In this document: piece after piece, positions 45,009 through 54,833 of the stretch
Layout of the letters: each line of letters opens with the position of its first letter
Numbering within the stretch: position 1 is the first letter of the stretch
Notes under the pieces: generated by a model
Database searches by the model: none
What the model was told of the DNA's origin: nothing
What the model saw: the letters and a program-made list of their open reading frames with translations, nothing else
Program-made: the position numbers and the translations under genes
Origin: Heliopora coerulea
Taxonomy: Eukaryota; Cnidaria; Anthozoa; Scleralcyonacea; Helioporidae
DNA: 64,000 bases
Reading direction: 5' to 3'
NCBI GenBank assembly: GCA_030142905.1
Contig: JASJOG010000294.1
Coordinates: forward strand, 124,001-188,000

Positions 45009-45281
45009 ATGTCTGTGAGAAATTACAATTCAAGCAGAACTTATGGACGTTTCAATTCAACTCAACGAAATTTGATGAATAAGAGAAAAAAGAATATTGA
45101 TTATACGCAAGTTTACAAAGAAGCAATACCATCTCATGACGTCGAAGCTATGCGTCAATTTGGTGAAAAACGAGAAAAACATCAACGTATTCAGAGCATG
45201 CTTAAAAGAAAAGAAGAACGTGATGAAATTAATCATTTGAGAGAAGACAAATCAAAAAAAAAAAAAAAAATGTGGAATTGA
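45009..45281 (+). CDS. Basic protein (90 aa) ending at a 17-A run
   Basis: ATG at 45009 (MSVRNYNSSRTYGRFNS). Highly basic and helical (QFGEKREKHQRIQSMLKRKE). Seventeen consecutive A residues (45254-45270) near the 3' end give KKKKKMWN and then stop. In the frame reached by one extra A, sequence stays open for 36 more codons with a nuclear-signal-like PKKRKKD and further Lys runs, up to TGA just before 45380. The true C-terminus may therefore lie there, through slippage, frameshift or an under-called homopolymer. It is probably DNA-associated. Confidence 0.55.
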   Translation: MSVRNYNSSRTYGRFNSTQRNLMNKRKKNIDYTQVYKEAIPSHDVEAMRQFGEKREKHQRIQSMLKRKEERDEINHLREDKSKKKKKMWN

Positions 45282-45420
45282 AAATTAGTACTCCAAAAAA
45301 AAGAAAGAAAGATGTGAACTATAATATTGATAAAATTAAGAAAAAAAACAAACAAAAAATAATTAATTCATTATTTTGACATTTTTTTCTTTTTTTTGAA
45401 AAGTTATTTTGAAAAAAAAA

Positions 45421-46956
45421 ATGTCAGGTGTTAATCTGGGTAATGAAGGAGCTCGATTGTTGACTGAAGAAAATGCCCAAACCGAAGAAGTTCCCACTTT
45501 GCAAGAAAATAATCAAGAACAGATCAAACCAGATTCAGCATTTTACGTTAATGCAATCGAGATGTTTGATCAAATTCCTTTCAATGTTGATGTGACAGAA
45601 AAACGATTGTTGGTCGTTCATCCTCTTGAAAAAGAAGATTCAGATATTTTCACTTTTGAAAATTCGATAAGTGGTGGGGGTGTTATCAAATTGGATGAAA
45701 CCAAAATGAGAGCCACGATGTCTGTAAAATACAACAATGATGATATCGATGCAGATACTTGGGTTGATTGTATGCCTCATCCACTTCATACTCTATGGAA
45801 AACGGCAGAAGTGTTTGTGAATGGTGTTACCATCACCAATTCCAATAATGCGAATTTATTTGTCAGCGATGTTTTATCACGATTGTATTCACATAATGAA
45901 AGAAATTCGGATTTGGCCGGATGTTCATTGGGATATAGGAATCCAGCAGGACAACATGGATACTTGTCAACAATTATTAGTGCCGCAACAAATACAAGTG
46001 CAAAAACTAACAATCCAGCAGCAGTGAAAAGAATCGCGGCCTTGAAACGTGAAGAATCATTGATAGATGATTTATCATTTTGCTTTTTTGGAATGGGTCC
46101 ACAATATGTTCCTTTGAATAATATTTTGACGGTCAAATTGACCAAAGACACTTCCAAACGATTTTTTACGGGTAGTGAGTGGGAATACACTGGAGCCGAC
46201 AATGCCACCGATAGTGATTTTCATATTTTAAATGCTCATGACAACACACATGCTGCTTTCACAGCACATAACACAAATGGTGGGCAAAGTAACACAAATT
46301 TGGCCAATCTTGATAGGTTGAAAACAAAATTAAAGCATTTTGAAATTGAATACAGTGTTTACACCCCCAGTGCTCAAATTCAAAATGACATCACCAGAAT
46401 GTTGGATGTTGAAGGCAAATACATGAACATATTTTACCAAGAGATTCATGTCAGATCTGAAGTTCATAGTCTTTCAAATTCAAAATTCTCTTGTCATAAT
46501 GTTTTTGGATCAAATGCTCCTTATGTTCTCATTTTGACGGTGGTGAGAACAGATTATGAAAATGGAGATTTTTACAGAACACCATCACATTGTACTTGGG
46601 AGAAAATCAAAGAAGTTGTTGTGAAGGTCAACAATGTCCCACTACCTGTCAAAATTGAGAGTTTGAAAGATGCTTATTTTCAAACACGAAAGTCTTTGCA
46701 TCTCGGAGATTCTGAAAAAATGTACGTCGATTATGACAATTATGAAGATGGAGATTGCATTATGGTTTTTGAATTGTTTCCTTCGGAAGATTCCAATTTG
46801 AAAGTTTTACCAAAAGAAATGAAAAAATCCGTGAGTGTGGAAATAACTTTTGACACCACGGCAAACGTCGATGTGTATGTCAAAATGACGGGATTATTCA
46901 ATCAAGTATGCAAAATAGCGGGAATGCAAACGACATTTAAACAATTGGCTATATGA
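45421..46956 (+). CDS. Major capsid protein candidate (double jelly-roll type)
   Basis: 511 residues from ATG 45421. A flexible N-terminus (LTEENAQTEEVPTLQENN) is followed by beta-rich sequence: FTFENSISGGGVIKLDETKM, VFVNGVTITNSNNANLFVSD, FGMGPQYVPLNNILTVKL and later LKHFEIEYSVYTP. The central loop, rich in Asn/Thr/Ala, looks like the exposed tower loop of a hexon-type capsid protein. Its place as the longest gene of the virion cluster, before protease and ATPase, is where Polintons carry this gene. It is somewhat shorter than many relatives. A structure prediction should show two upright jelly rolls if this is right. Confidence 0.72.
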   Translation: MSGVNLGNEGARLLTEENAQTEEVPTLQENNQEQIKPDSAFYVNAIEMFDQIPFNVDVTEKRLLVVHPLEKEDSDIFTFENSISGGGVIKLDETKMRATMSVKYNNDDIDADTWVDCMPHPLHTLWKTAEVFVNGVTITNSNNANLFVSDVLSRLYSHNERNSDLAGCSLGYRNPAGQHGYLSTIISAATNTSAKTNNPAAVKRIAALKREESLIDDLSFCFFGMGPQYVPLNNILTVKLTKDTSKRFFTGSEWEYTGADNATDSDFHILNAHDNTHAAFTAHNTNGGQSNTNLANLDRLKTKLKHFEIEYSVYTPSAQIQNDITRMLDVEGKYMNIFYQEIHVRSEVHSLSNSKFSCHNVFGSNAPYVLILTVVRTDYENGDFYRTPSHCTWEKIKEVVVKVNNVPLPVKIESLKDAYFQTRKSLHLGDSEKMYVDYDNYEDGDCIMVFELFPSEDSNLKVLPKEMKKSVSVEITFDTTANVDVYVKMTGLFNQVCKIAGMQTTFKQLAI

Positions 46957-46972
46957 TTTTTTTTCTTATTAG

Positions 46973-47185
46973 ATGAGAAAATTTGCCAATAACCATGGAG
47001 AAAGAAAAAAATGGTCAAGGAAAATTGAAGTTTCCAATTATATTGTGTCTCGTTTAAACAGAATTCCTTCCAAATATCAATCAAGCATGAGAGGAAGAAG
47101 ACATTTTGTTGAAACCATCACTCCAGTTACTTTATTCCCCAATGTTGCCAATACAAAGTCGATTTATCGCGTGAATCTAATGTGA
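46973..47185 (+). CDS. Small basic protein (70 aa)
   Basis: Not recognised. ATG at 46973 follows TTTTTTTTCTTATTAG without a gap, the clearest acceptor-like site of the virion cluster. Arg/Lys-rich N-terminal half (GERKKWSRKIE, RLNRIPSKYQSSMRGRRHF), then VETITPVTLFPNVANTK. It is possibly a capsid-cement or core protein. Confidence 0.5.
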   Translation: MRKFANNHGERKKWSRKIEVSNYIVSRLNRIPSKYQSSMRGRRHFVETITPVTLFPNVANTKSIYRVNLM

Positions 47186-47313
47186 TCATTTTGTTGTCTT
47201 GAACACAAGTAATAGCATAAATAACAATACATGTGAATTTATGAACGAATGAATAATTTCATTTGTTGTTTTTCTTTATTCAGACAAAAATAAATTTGAA
47301 AAAATATCAAAAA

Positions 47314-47928
47314 ATGAATAAATATTATTATGAAGACGATGATGATGACGATGACAGACATATTGACAAAGAAGATGATGTTGATGATGACGAATCAGAA
47401 AGAAATATAAAATATGATGTCAATGATTCTTCACGTGATCATATGACATGTCATTCAAAAAAGTCTCGAATTGAAAACGAAAAGAGAGGAAAAAATAACG
47501 AATCACCTGGATTAAGTGATATGGAAGATGAAGATAATAATTTGAATGTTGTTGTTCAAGCGGTTTTGGATGAATTACAAAACGATTATCATTTTCAAGA
47601 CAAAAAGAAATATAACGGAGAATATGAAAAAGTGAGAAATTTTCACCATCAAATTGATTCATATTTGAAAGATAATCACACTCGACGGAATTCGTATTTG
47701 TCTTCTCGTCCTTCATTCACAAAAAAATTGAAAAAATTGATTAAATCATTATGTGAAGCGGATCCTAGAGACGAATCAATTCCCACATTTTCAGCCACCG
47801 AAAAAACCATTATGAAGATTTTTTATAAAGACAAGCAATTCGATCATGATGTGAGATTTATGATGGTTGAAAACAATATTTATTTGAATATTTTGAGAAA
47901 GATATCAAAATACTTGAAAAAATTATAA
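47314..47928 (+). CDS. Unknown protein with poly-Asp N-terminus (204 aa)
   Basis: ATG at 47314, 32 bases after an acceptor-like TTTTTCTTTATTCAG. Seven consecutive Asp residues, then more acidic sequence to about residue 75, followed by a helical and basic C-terminal half (FTKKLKKLIKSLCEADPRDE, ILRKISKYLKKL). Acidic-then-basic proteins often act as scaffolds or bind capsid proteins; nothing here proves it. The upstream open frame lacks an ATG. Confidence 0.55.
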   Translation: MNKYYYEDDDDDDDRHIDKEDDVDDDESERNIKYDVNDSSRDHMTCHSKKSRIENEKRGKNNESPGLSDMEDEDNNLNVVVQAVLDELQNDYHFQDKKKYNGEYEKVRNFHHQIDSYLKDNHTRRNSYLSSRPSFTKKLKKLIKSLCEADPRDESIPTFSATEKTIMKIFYKDKQFDHDVRFMMVENNIYLNILRKISKYLKKL

Positions 47929-47944
47929 TTTTTTTGTAGAAAAA

Positions 47945-48694
47945 ATGTCAGGAAAAAACATTAGGAAATTACAAGTCATTGATCCCACCGTTTTGAAATC
48001 TTTATTGGAGCAACTGAATGCCAACACAAAGCGTCAAACACTTGCAAATATTATAAGTGAAACGGGAATGAACGAAATAATTCATGATTACGATCGTTAT
48101 AATCAAGCACCTCCCGATAGCGAATTAAAAGAAACATTGAGAGACAATCTATATTCTCGAATTCATCAATACAAAAACAAAAAAAGAAAAAAAATCGAAG
48201 AAAACGCGATGGAAATGACGGGAGATGTTGAAGGAGCCGATGTGGGAGGTGATGACTCGGGAGCAGGAACTTCGGGTGTCATTTTATCACAAACAAAGGG
48301 GATCAAATCATTCATCAAAAGATTGGCAACCAAAAACATCAAATCAACTTCCGATGGGTTTTTGACGGATGAAAAAGGGAAGAAAACCAACATACCTTTT
48401 GAATACGTGGTGAATGATTTTGGACGAAACATAAAAAAAAAGTCCAATTTCATGTTGTCCGAGTATCAAAAAAATAGAGTCATGTCAATATTGGGAAAAG
48501 CGGGATTCGCTCAATACAATATACCCAATAAGCAAATAAAATTAGCATATGGTACTAATCAACCGTCATTGAGAAAGTATATAATTGGAAAAGTAAGCCC
48601 TCGTAAATCAAAATTCAAGTCAATTAAAAAGTCTGATGAAATACCATGGCAACATATTAGAAAGAAAATTTATGAAGATGTAAGCGATGATTGA
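47945..48694 (+). CDS. Unknown virion-cluster protein (249 aa)
   Basis: Not recognised. ATG at 47945, 7 bases after TTTTTTTGTAG. Helical N-terminus (PTVLKSLLEQLNANTKRQTL), a basic patch (KNKKRKKIEE), an acidic/Gly linker (GDVEGADVGGDDSGAGTSG) and a basic C-terminal domain ending in SPRKSKFKSIKKSDEIPW. The linker may separate two functional parts. It sits immediately upstream of the protease. Confidence 0.55.
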   Translation: MSGKNIRKLQVIDPTVLKSLLEQLNANTKRQTLANIISETGMNEIIHDYDRYNQAPPDSELKETLRDNLYSRIHQYKNKKRKKIEENAMEMTGDVEGADVGGDDSGAGTSGVILSQTKGIKSFIKRLATKNIKSTSDGFLTDEKGKKTNIPFEYVVNDFGRNIKKKSNFMLSEYQKNRVMSILGKAGFAQYNIPNKQIKLAYGTNQPSLRKYIIGKVSPRKSKFKSIKKSDEIPWQHIRKKIYEDVSDD

Positions 48695-48764
48695 ACACCC
48701 ATGTAAATAAACGCGTGAGGTTATAAATGCCAATTTCTCATTTCATAAGCAACATATATTCGAA

Positions 48765-49484
48765 ATGATTATACCCGAAAGTGTTTTTCGACACGAAGCT
48801 CTTGACACTGAATTTTTGGATTTTCTAATCGATCAAAAGAACAAAGAAAGTTCAATTTTCAGTTATGAAGTGTCAGCCGCAAATCAAATTCCAGAAGTGT
48901 TTTACAATTCCAACGATCCTGACGAATACAATTGGATTTCCAACACCGATGAATCCGACAAGCCTGGGAAACATTGGGTTGCCGTTCATGTGACACAACA
49001 ACAACCAAATGCGGATTTGGACTGTGTGAAGAAAACAGTGAAAATATTCGATAGTTGGGGCGTCAACAGTGAAAAGACTTGCAAGAACATAGTGGACAAT
49101 TTGACTGATGCTTATCACCAATATCTTTCAAATCACGTCAAAAACAAACGCGAGGTATGCAAATGTTCAATGACGATCGATTTCCCCATTAAATTTCGGA
49201 TTCAGTATGCCAGCTATGAAAACTGTGGATGGTTTGCACTTCATTTTGCATGCATGAACCAACACAATTTGAACATCTGGATTGATAGTCCTTTGAATAC
49301 TTATGGGCAGATCACCAACAATTATAGAAACATGACGTGTTTCTTCAAAAACATTTTTTTCAAAGATGTTGAAATGAACGTTCACTTTGAATCATATAAA
49401 TGTCATGTAAAGATAATGCAGAGAAAAAAGGCAATCAAGCATAATCAATGTTGTTGTAACTTCAATAGAATCGTAAAATATTAA
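48765..49484 (+). CDS. Adenain-like cysteine protease (maturation protease)
   Basis: 239 residues. The catalytic set is in the order expected for the adenovirus-type C5/Ulp1 fold: H70 in GKHWVAV, D96 in KIFDSWG, Q147 in IQYASYENCGWF for the oxyanion hole, and C154 in the same block. The length is close to that of other Polinton proteases. The enzyme should cut virion proteins during maturation; the repeated Q-(R/K)-G-x-G sites in the small basic proteins are possible substrates. The C-terminus is Cys- and Lys-rich (HNQCCCNFNR). The 3' end meets the ATPase gene 17 bases away. Confidence 0.9.
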   Translation: MIIPESVFRHEALDTEFLDFLIDQKNKESSIFSYEVSAANQIPEVFYNSNDPDEYNWISNTDESDKPGKHWVAVHVTQQQPNADLDCVKKTVKIFDSWGVNSEKTCKNIVDNLTDAYHQYLSNHVKNKREVCKCSMTIDFPIKFRIQYASYENCGWFALHFACMNQHNLNIWIDSPLNTYGQITNNYRNMTCFFKNIFFKDVEMNVHFESYKCHVKIMQRKKAIKHNQCCCNFNRIVKY

Positions 49485-49501
49485 AAACCATTTTATTATT
49501 A

Positions 49502-50227
49502 TCACTCGTTTATTTTATTGTATATGTACATATTTTCATTGGGAAAAATCCCTTGTCTGATTCTAGTGTTCTCAAAACATTCAACAGTACTATCCAGCAG
49601 TAAGTAAGGATGAGTTTTATCTCCCACTTCAAAAGCTTCTTTTAATATTTCATTGATTTCCTTCGAATTCAATCCCCTAGATCTCAAAATGTGTTTGACA
49701 TTCCTATTATCAGATTTGTTTGGAAATAAGACAATATAATTTGCATTGCTGAATAGCAATCTAAATTTGGAATTGGAAAACATCAAATCTTGAACCACAA
49801 AAACATAATTGATATTTTCATGGTGACATTTTCTGGTCACCAGTTCTTCGACATAATGCATCATTTTTCTTCTCGAACCCACGGCCATCATCATGTCATC
49901 CATGACAACCAAATTATGTTGACAATCGTTTTCATTACCATTTTTTGACACTTTTTTTTTGAAATCATTTATGGTTTTAATGATCTCATCATCCATCATT
50001 TCTTCATTTTCAGTCATTGATGTTTTCAAAGAATGAAAAGTGATATTTTTGAACTTGTTTGGGTCTATTTTGTCCAAATTTGCAAATTCAGCCATGTGTA
50101 GAAATAACACGTTTTGCAAAGTATGACCTGGATTGATTGAAGAAAAAAATTCGATAAAATTCAACAACCAAGTTGTTTTTCCAGATTGACTGGGTCCTAT
50201 CATCAGCATGAAGAACGGAAAATTCAT
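49502..50227 (-). CDS. FtsK/HerA-type genome-packaging ATPase
   Basis: 241 residues. The Walker A motif IGPSQSGKTTW is at residues 10-20 and the Walker B motif NLVVMDDMM at 105-113, followed by a sensor-like block NYVFVVQDLMFSNSKFR. The length and the A32-like pattern are those of Polinton and NCLDV packaging motors. It pumps the genome into preformed capsids. Upstream on the - strand, TTTTTTTGTTTTTTTAG lies about 26 bases before the ATG. AATAAA follows the stop within about 10 bases, so the mRNA 3' end overlaps the end of the protease gene. Confidence 0.9.
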   Translation of the reverse strand: MNFPFFMLMIGPSQSGKTTWLLNFIEFFSSINPGHTLQNVLFLHMAEFANLDKIDPNKFKNITFHSLKTSMTENEEMMDDEIIKTINDFKKKVSKNGNENDCQHNLVVMDDMMMAVGSRRKMMHYVEELVTRKCHHENINYVFVVQDLMFSNSKFRLLFSNANYIVLFPNKSDNRNVKHILRSRGLNSKEINEILKEAFEVGDKTHPYLLLDSTVECFENTRIRQGIFPNENMYIYNKINE

Positions 50228-50273
50228 GGATATACTGCATTTTGAAAAATCCTAAAAAAACAAAAAAATATTT

Positions 50274-53200
50274 TCAAAACCCCCATGGGACAGTGGTCAA
50301 ATCAGACAAAACCCGTCTTTTGTCAAAAGTGAATTTAAACAATTTAACTTCATCCATTTTCAAAATATGCAAATTTTTATTTATTTTAAATTTTTCATTT
50401 TCAATTTTGTGAATTATATCATTGTTTTCCACTATTTCGTATAACATATCCGCATTTATCGAACTCGTTTTTGATTTCATCAATTTGAATCCTTTCACGT
50501 GAATTATTTCTCTATTTTTGTTTGTAATATAAGAATAACTTTTTGGTCCTGTTGACACGAATGATGTGATGTGTTCATCATCCTTCAATTCTGAATGCAT
50601 TTCTCCTAATTTATTACCCACGTCAATCAATTCATTGCAAAATTGAGAAAAATATATGATTGAATCAGTGTCATAATACAAAACACTTTCTTGTGGTAAT
50701 TTTACCAACTCTTTCAACAGTTTCAGTCTTGAATAACATGTGATGTAACTTCCAACAGAAACACAAATTTTGCCAGTATCACAATTATAATCTTCTTTCA
50801 AATTGCAAATCACTCTTGCATTATGTGAATCCAAAACATCAAAATAAACATTTTCATATTTTTCATCAAAAACATACGAAGCCAATTCTTCCGCATTATC
50901 CACGAAATGAACACTAGATTTATGGGGATTTTGACATAATTTACCCCACAGTGAATTTAATATCAATTTCATAACATATCTCATCGCTTCGTTACGATTG
51001 CTTGGAATATCACAAGGCTTAACATAAATTCCAAATTTCATAAACAATTCACGTGATAATTCTTCTTTCTCAATATCGGTACCTTTTTCAACCCCTGAAT
51101 ATTGCGTTTTCAGTACGAAAAATTTTGAGACAAATTCCTCAAATATTTTTTTTTTGTTTTCATAATAAATCAATTCACTAGCCTTTTTTATCACATATCC
51201 TTGATGAATCGCTTCATACATTTCATGCAAACACCACGTTCCATGCAGCAGTTTTTCTTTTTCAGAATGTTCGCATTTCTTCTTGTGATCTTTCAATTTT
51301 CCGCATTGATGGCATAGTACAAATAACAATTTATCATCAATTTTCATAGGCAAAACGGGAAAAAAAATATTATTGGGAGGTAAAACACTGCATTTTATAA
51401 AACCACATTTTCTATCTTCTTCACTCATTTCGTGCTCAATGAATTTCGAAATGTCGTCGAAATCGATTATAATTGAAGGATTGCCGACAGGAAAGAAATT
51501 CTCAAACTGAATGCATGGATACAAAGAAACAAAATCAACATAAAAAATTTTCCCTCCATCTGAACAATCTTTGAATAACGCTGTCGGTGAAGTTCTACCT
51601 CCATACAAACTATCTCTAATTTTCAAAGGACATCTAATGTCAATTTCTCTCTTCCCTTTTTTCAAATATTCACATTCTTTCATAATCACAATATCCGTAC
51701 AATAATTTTTCAAATAATTCAATCGAGATGATGTTTCTGATCTTAATTTCCCAAACGTTTTTTGACATTTATAATTAAATGCATTTGATTCGAAACAATC
51801 ACAACACCCGTGGAAATAACAACCCATAAATTCATAAGCAACATCGTTGGATTCATCATACCCATCCACATAAAAACCTCCGATTTTTTTTTCTCCCAAA
51901 GGATGAAATATCCATCTAAATTTTGATTTATCATCTATTTTTTCCAAAATATCATTCAACCAAGCAATTCCAATTTTACTTTGTGGTTTTATTCGCTTTC
52001 CAGAATTATAACCACATTCCGGTTCCACTCCCAACAAATCATCCAATTTTGTCATTTTTTTGAAAATTTTCAAAGCAAGAGAAGAAATAGTGACAATGGA
52101 AAAATCAAATAACACTTCAACTGACGTGTGTTGCAAGATTATTTCTTGAAATTTTATCAAAGATTTGGACAATATATCAACATCGTTCATGCAATATTCT
52201 TTTACTTCATTTCTTAATACATAATTTTCTTTTTTTTTTTTCTCATACCAATTATTAAAATCATATAATTCTTCTTCATTCATTCTATCAACAGAAAAAA
52301 AAGATTTATCCGGAATGGGTCCCTCATATGTCAAATCTGTAAAATTATACGGATAGAATCCTTTTTTGACATTTTCACCCAAATCCAACATTTCGACAAC
52401 GTTTTTCAAAGATGCGGGGCAAAACAACATACTATCCAAAACATCAGCGTTTTTAAAACTGATTTTTAAAACTTTCAACCCATTCATAATCACTGTAGGA
52501 AGTAAATTCTTGTCACAAACCAAATATCTAAGAAGAAACAAGCTATCGAATCTGGATCCATTATGAGCAAACCATCTAGATTTTATTTTCTTTTCTGCCA
52601 CATTCAAGAAAAAATCTCCAAATAGGACTCTAGTATTCTTTCCTTCAAAAAAATGCCAATTGTCAATTTCACAACATTTATATTCCAATCGTCTCGCAAA
52701 ATCATTCATGCATACATTACAAAATTTCAAAATTGACACATAATATGGATTAAAAATTCCCATTTCACCTGGACATGCCTCTGTTTCAAAATCATACACA
52801 TACACATCCACTTTCTCGTCGGGGTTTTTCGTGTAAAAAGGGGTATCTTTATCTTTAAACGACAGGAAACAATGATGAATTTTTTTTCTTTTTTTTTCAC
52901 AAATTTTGCAATAAATCAATTCACAATTATGAAATTTTTTTTTCCCTTTCTTATTTGAATAATGAAATCTTCTAACATACGAACCACACTTTTCACAAAA
53001 TTTGAAAATCTCGCAAGGTGACATTTTTCGTTTTCCTTCAAAATTTCTTGTCCCTATATCAATCTTTTTTTCAAAATGTGCTCTCAAACAAAATTCAGAA
53101 TCGAATGAAACACTGCATAAGGGACACATCACATGATTCAAAACATTGTGATTTTTCAAATGATTTTCCTTGCATTTATAACAAGAAAATTCTTGATAAC

Positions 53201-54239
53201 ATATATGATTGTTCACATCTCTTATCCGAGTGGAACAACATTGACAAAAATCCACTTTTCTGCCATAAAGAAATAGTCCCAAATTATCAATCAGATCAAA
53301 ATGGTTATTATTGTGATACAAAATAATATTCTTTTGAAAATCAGGATTATTTTGTCTATAAACATGAACCACATCATCATTTTGTTTGCTATAAACAGAC
53401 AAGTTAAATTGTTTATCAACCAAGTATTTTGAACTCAATTTTTTCATGCTATAACTTTTCACATCATCCATGTCAGATTCAATCAAACATGAATTTTCGA
53501 TTTCTTCAAGCTGATCTTTCACAACTTTATCGAGATACCTATCGAATCCGGCAAGAAAAGCTTTATATAAATCCGATTGATTTTGAATTGACATCATCAA
53601 CGAAACCGCATGACCCAAACAATGTTCATCCACATCAATTTCAATCAACCCCAATTTTTGTTTGTATTTTTCAAATTTTCCTCGACCTTCCAAAATCACA
53701 TCATCAACAACCCTTCTCATTCTTTGCCGTCTTCTTCTCCTATCAATCACCACTCTTGAAACAACCATGTTTCCTCTCCAAACGCCCTCAGCCCGAATCG
53801 TATCATTACTTTGCAAGTGTTCGTTCAATTTTTTCACCAATCGATCGACAGTCAAGTCTTCTTGTGTCACTGTGGGTGTTGTGTATTCTCGTTCTGGAAA
53901 CGCGTCAAAAAACAATCGAAATAACATATTTTCCCGTGTCAAAGTCCCCACAGCAACAGCCAACAAGTGTGAAATCATTCTATTCACAACCACTCGAAAT
54001 ACGATATTTCCAGGCAATTCGTCACTATAACGGGTCATCATTTCTTCAACATCAAAATCAAATCGAAATATTTCAGAAACAATTCCCAAACGCGAATAAA
54101 TTTCTGTTCCAGTATGAACAACATTCTCGTCAGAAACTGTGGATTGATTGTTATTCACATTAGGCAAGTCACTTACAATTCTTCTCAATTCGTCTTCATT
54201 GAACGTTATTTGATTCCTTTCCGTCAATCTCCTCGACAT
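50274..54239 (-). CDS. Protein-primed family B DNA polymerase
   Basis: 1,321 residues. A long N-terminal part carries a Cys/His-rich region at about 330-456 with several CxxC pairs (FCQCCSTRI, HVMCPLCSVSF, FCEKCGSYVRR, IYCKICEKKRKKIHHC). The 3'-5' exonuclease motifs are VYDFETEA (about 485), FAHNGSRFDSLFLL (about 560) and YCMNDVDIL (about 683). The polymerase motifs are A, FYVDFVSLYPCIQF (about 903); B, KLILNSLWGKL (about 1095); and C, YYDTDSIIYF (about 1187). DFVSLYP and the long A-to-B spacing fit the protein-primed group. It would copy the linear element from its terminal repeats; a terminal protein was not identified and may be part of the N-terminal region. Kept motifs and no stops suggest a usable enzyme. 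Confidence 0.95.
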   Translation of the reverse strand: MSRRLTERNQITFNEDELRRIVSDLPNVNNNQSTVSDENVVHTGTEIYSRLGIVSEIFRFDFDVEEMMTRYSDELPGNIVFRVVVNRMISHLLAVAVGTLTRENMLFRLFFDAFPEREYTTPTVTQEDLTVDRLVKKLNEHLQSNDTIRAEGVWRGNMVVSRVVIDRRRRRQRMRRVVDDVILEGRGKFEKYKQKLGLIEIDVDEHCLGHAVSLMMSIQNQSDLYKAFLAGFDRYLDKVVKDQLEEIENSCLIESDMDDVKSYSMKKLSSKYLVDKQFNLSVYSKQNDDVVHVYRQNNPDFQKNIILYHNNNHFDLIDNLGLFLYGRKVDFCQCCSTRIRDVNNHICYQEFSCYKCKENHLKNHNVLNHVMCPLCSVSFDSEFCLRAHFEKKIDIGTRNFEGKRKMSPCEIFKFCEKCGSYVRRFHYSNKKGKKKFHNCELIYCKICEKKRKKIHHCFLSFKDKDTPFYTKNPDEKVDVYVYDFETEACPGEMGIFNPYYVSILKFCNVCMNDFARRLEYKCCEIDNWHFFEGKNTRVLFGDFFLNVAEKKIKSRWFAHNGSRFDSLFLLRYLVCDKNLLPTVIMNGLKVLKISFKNADVLDSMLFCPASLKNVVEMLDLGENVKKGFYPYNFTDLTYEGPIPDKSFFSVDRMNEEELYDFNNWYEKKKKENYVLRNEVKEYCMNDVDILSKSLIKFQEIILQHTSVEVLFDFSIVTISSLALKIFKKMTKLDDLLGVEPECGYNSGKRIKPQSKIGIAWLNDILEKIDDKSKFRWIFHPLGEKKIGGFYVDGYDESNDVAYEFMGCYFHGCCDCFESNAFNYKCQKTFGKLRSETSSRLNYLKNYCTDIVIMKECEYLKKGKREIDIRCPLKIRDSLYGGRTSPTALFKDCSDGGKIFYVDFVSLYPCIQFENFFPVGNPSIIIDFDDISKFIEHEMSEEDRKCGFIKCSVLPPNNIFFPVLPMKIDDKLLFVLCHQCGKLKDHKKKCEHSEKEKLLHGTWCLHEMYEAIHQGYVIKKASELIYYENKKKIFEEFVSKFFVLKTQYSGVEKGTDIEKEELSRELFMKFGIYVKPCDIPSNRNEAMRYVMKLILNSLWGKLCQNPHKSSVHFVDNAEELASYVFDEKYENVYFDVLDSHNARVICNLKEDYNCDTGKICVSVGSYITCYSRLKLLKELVKLPQESVLYYDTDSIIYFSQFCNELIDVGNKLGEMHSELKDDEHITSFVSTGPKSYSYITNKNREIIHVKGFKLMKSKTSSINADMLYEIVENNDIIHKIENEKFKINKNLHILKMDEVKLFKFTFDKRRVLSDLTTVPWGF

Positions 54240-54498
54240 CTTTTGAACAAATCACAAATCGAACCAAATAATCGTTGACAACACTTGGGAATTGGAGAAG
54301 CACATCCACACACACAATCTCTGGTTCTTTCTTCTTCTTCAAACTCTATAACCCCGTCTGTGGAATCCAAAGTACGATGACTAAAAACAAAAATCATTTT
54401 TCACTTGCATGGGACTTATGAAATGAAACAAAAACCCTCTCACTTACTTCACAATGACATTGCACCAACAACTAAATTTATTATGTTGACAGACAACC
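54240..54498. promoter_or_regulatory. Divergent promoter region with a likely polymerase 5'-UTR intron
   Basis: The polymerase (-) and the gene at 54499 (+) start here back to back. On the - strand a donor GTAAGTGAG near 54447 and an acceptor TTTTTGTTTTTAG near 54382 would remove about 65 bases from the polymerase leader. A second acceptor-like TTTGTTCAAAAG touches the ATG. Confidence 0.4.
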
Positions 54499-54816
54499 AT
54501 GTCCATCAATGGAATCGTGGAGATATTCGTCAAAACCCAAAACGGTCATAAAGTGGGAGCCACTTTTAACGATGATGATGATCACGTGTCTTTTGTCAAT
54601 CAAATATTCCCCGAAGCCATGATGGATTTTGTCAACAAAGAAGGAGACCCCATTAGTGTAGCACAATATGACATTGACATCTTAGAAAATAGAATAAACA
54701 CATTAAAAATTCAAATTCCAAATTTAAATGGAAGCATCATGGCCAAATTAAATGCCATATTAACATACATAAAGAACAACAAAGAAATATATGAAGGAAT
54801 AAAAGTTTACGTTTAA
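54499..54816 (+). CDS. Unknown protein (105 aa)
   Basis: Not recognised. ATG at 54499 (MSINGIVEIFVKTQNGHKVG). It has an acidic run, DDDDH, an amphipathic helix (ILENRINTLKIQIPNL) and a C-terminal basic/hydrophobic end. It is divergent from the polymerase and followed 17 bases later by the SET gene. Confidence 0.55.
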   Translation: MSINGIVEIFVKTQNGHKVGATFNDDDDHVSFVNQIFPEAMMDFVNKEGDPISVAQYDIDILENRINTLKIQIPNLNGSIMAKLNAILTYIKNNKEIYEGIKVYV

Positions 54817-54833
54817 AAGTTTTTCAATTTCAG

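Noticed and set aside
53429..54163. 244-codon + strand frame within the polymerase gene
   Set aside because: It is the reverse-frame shadow of a well-supported polymerase and shows no domain of its own.
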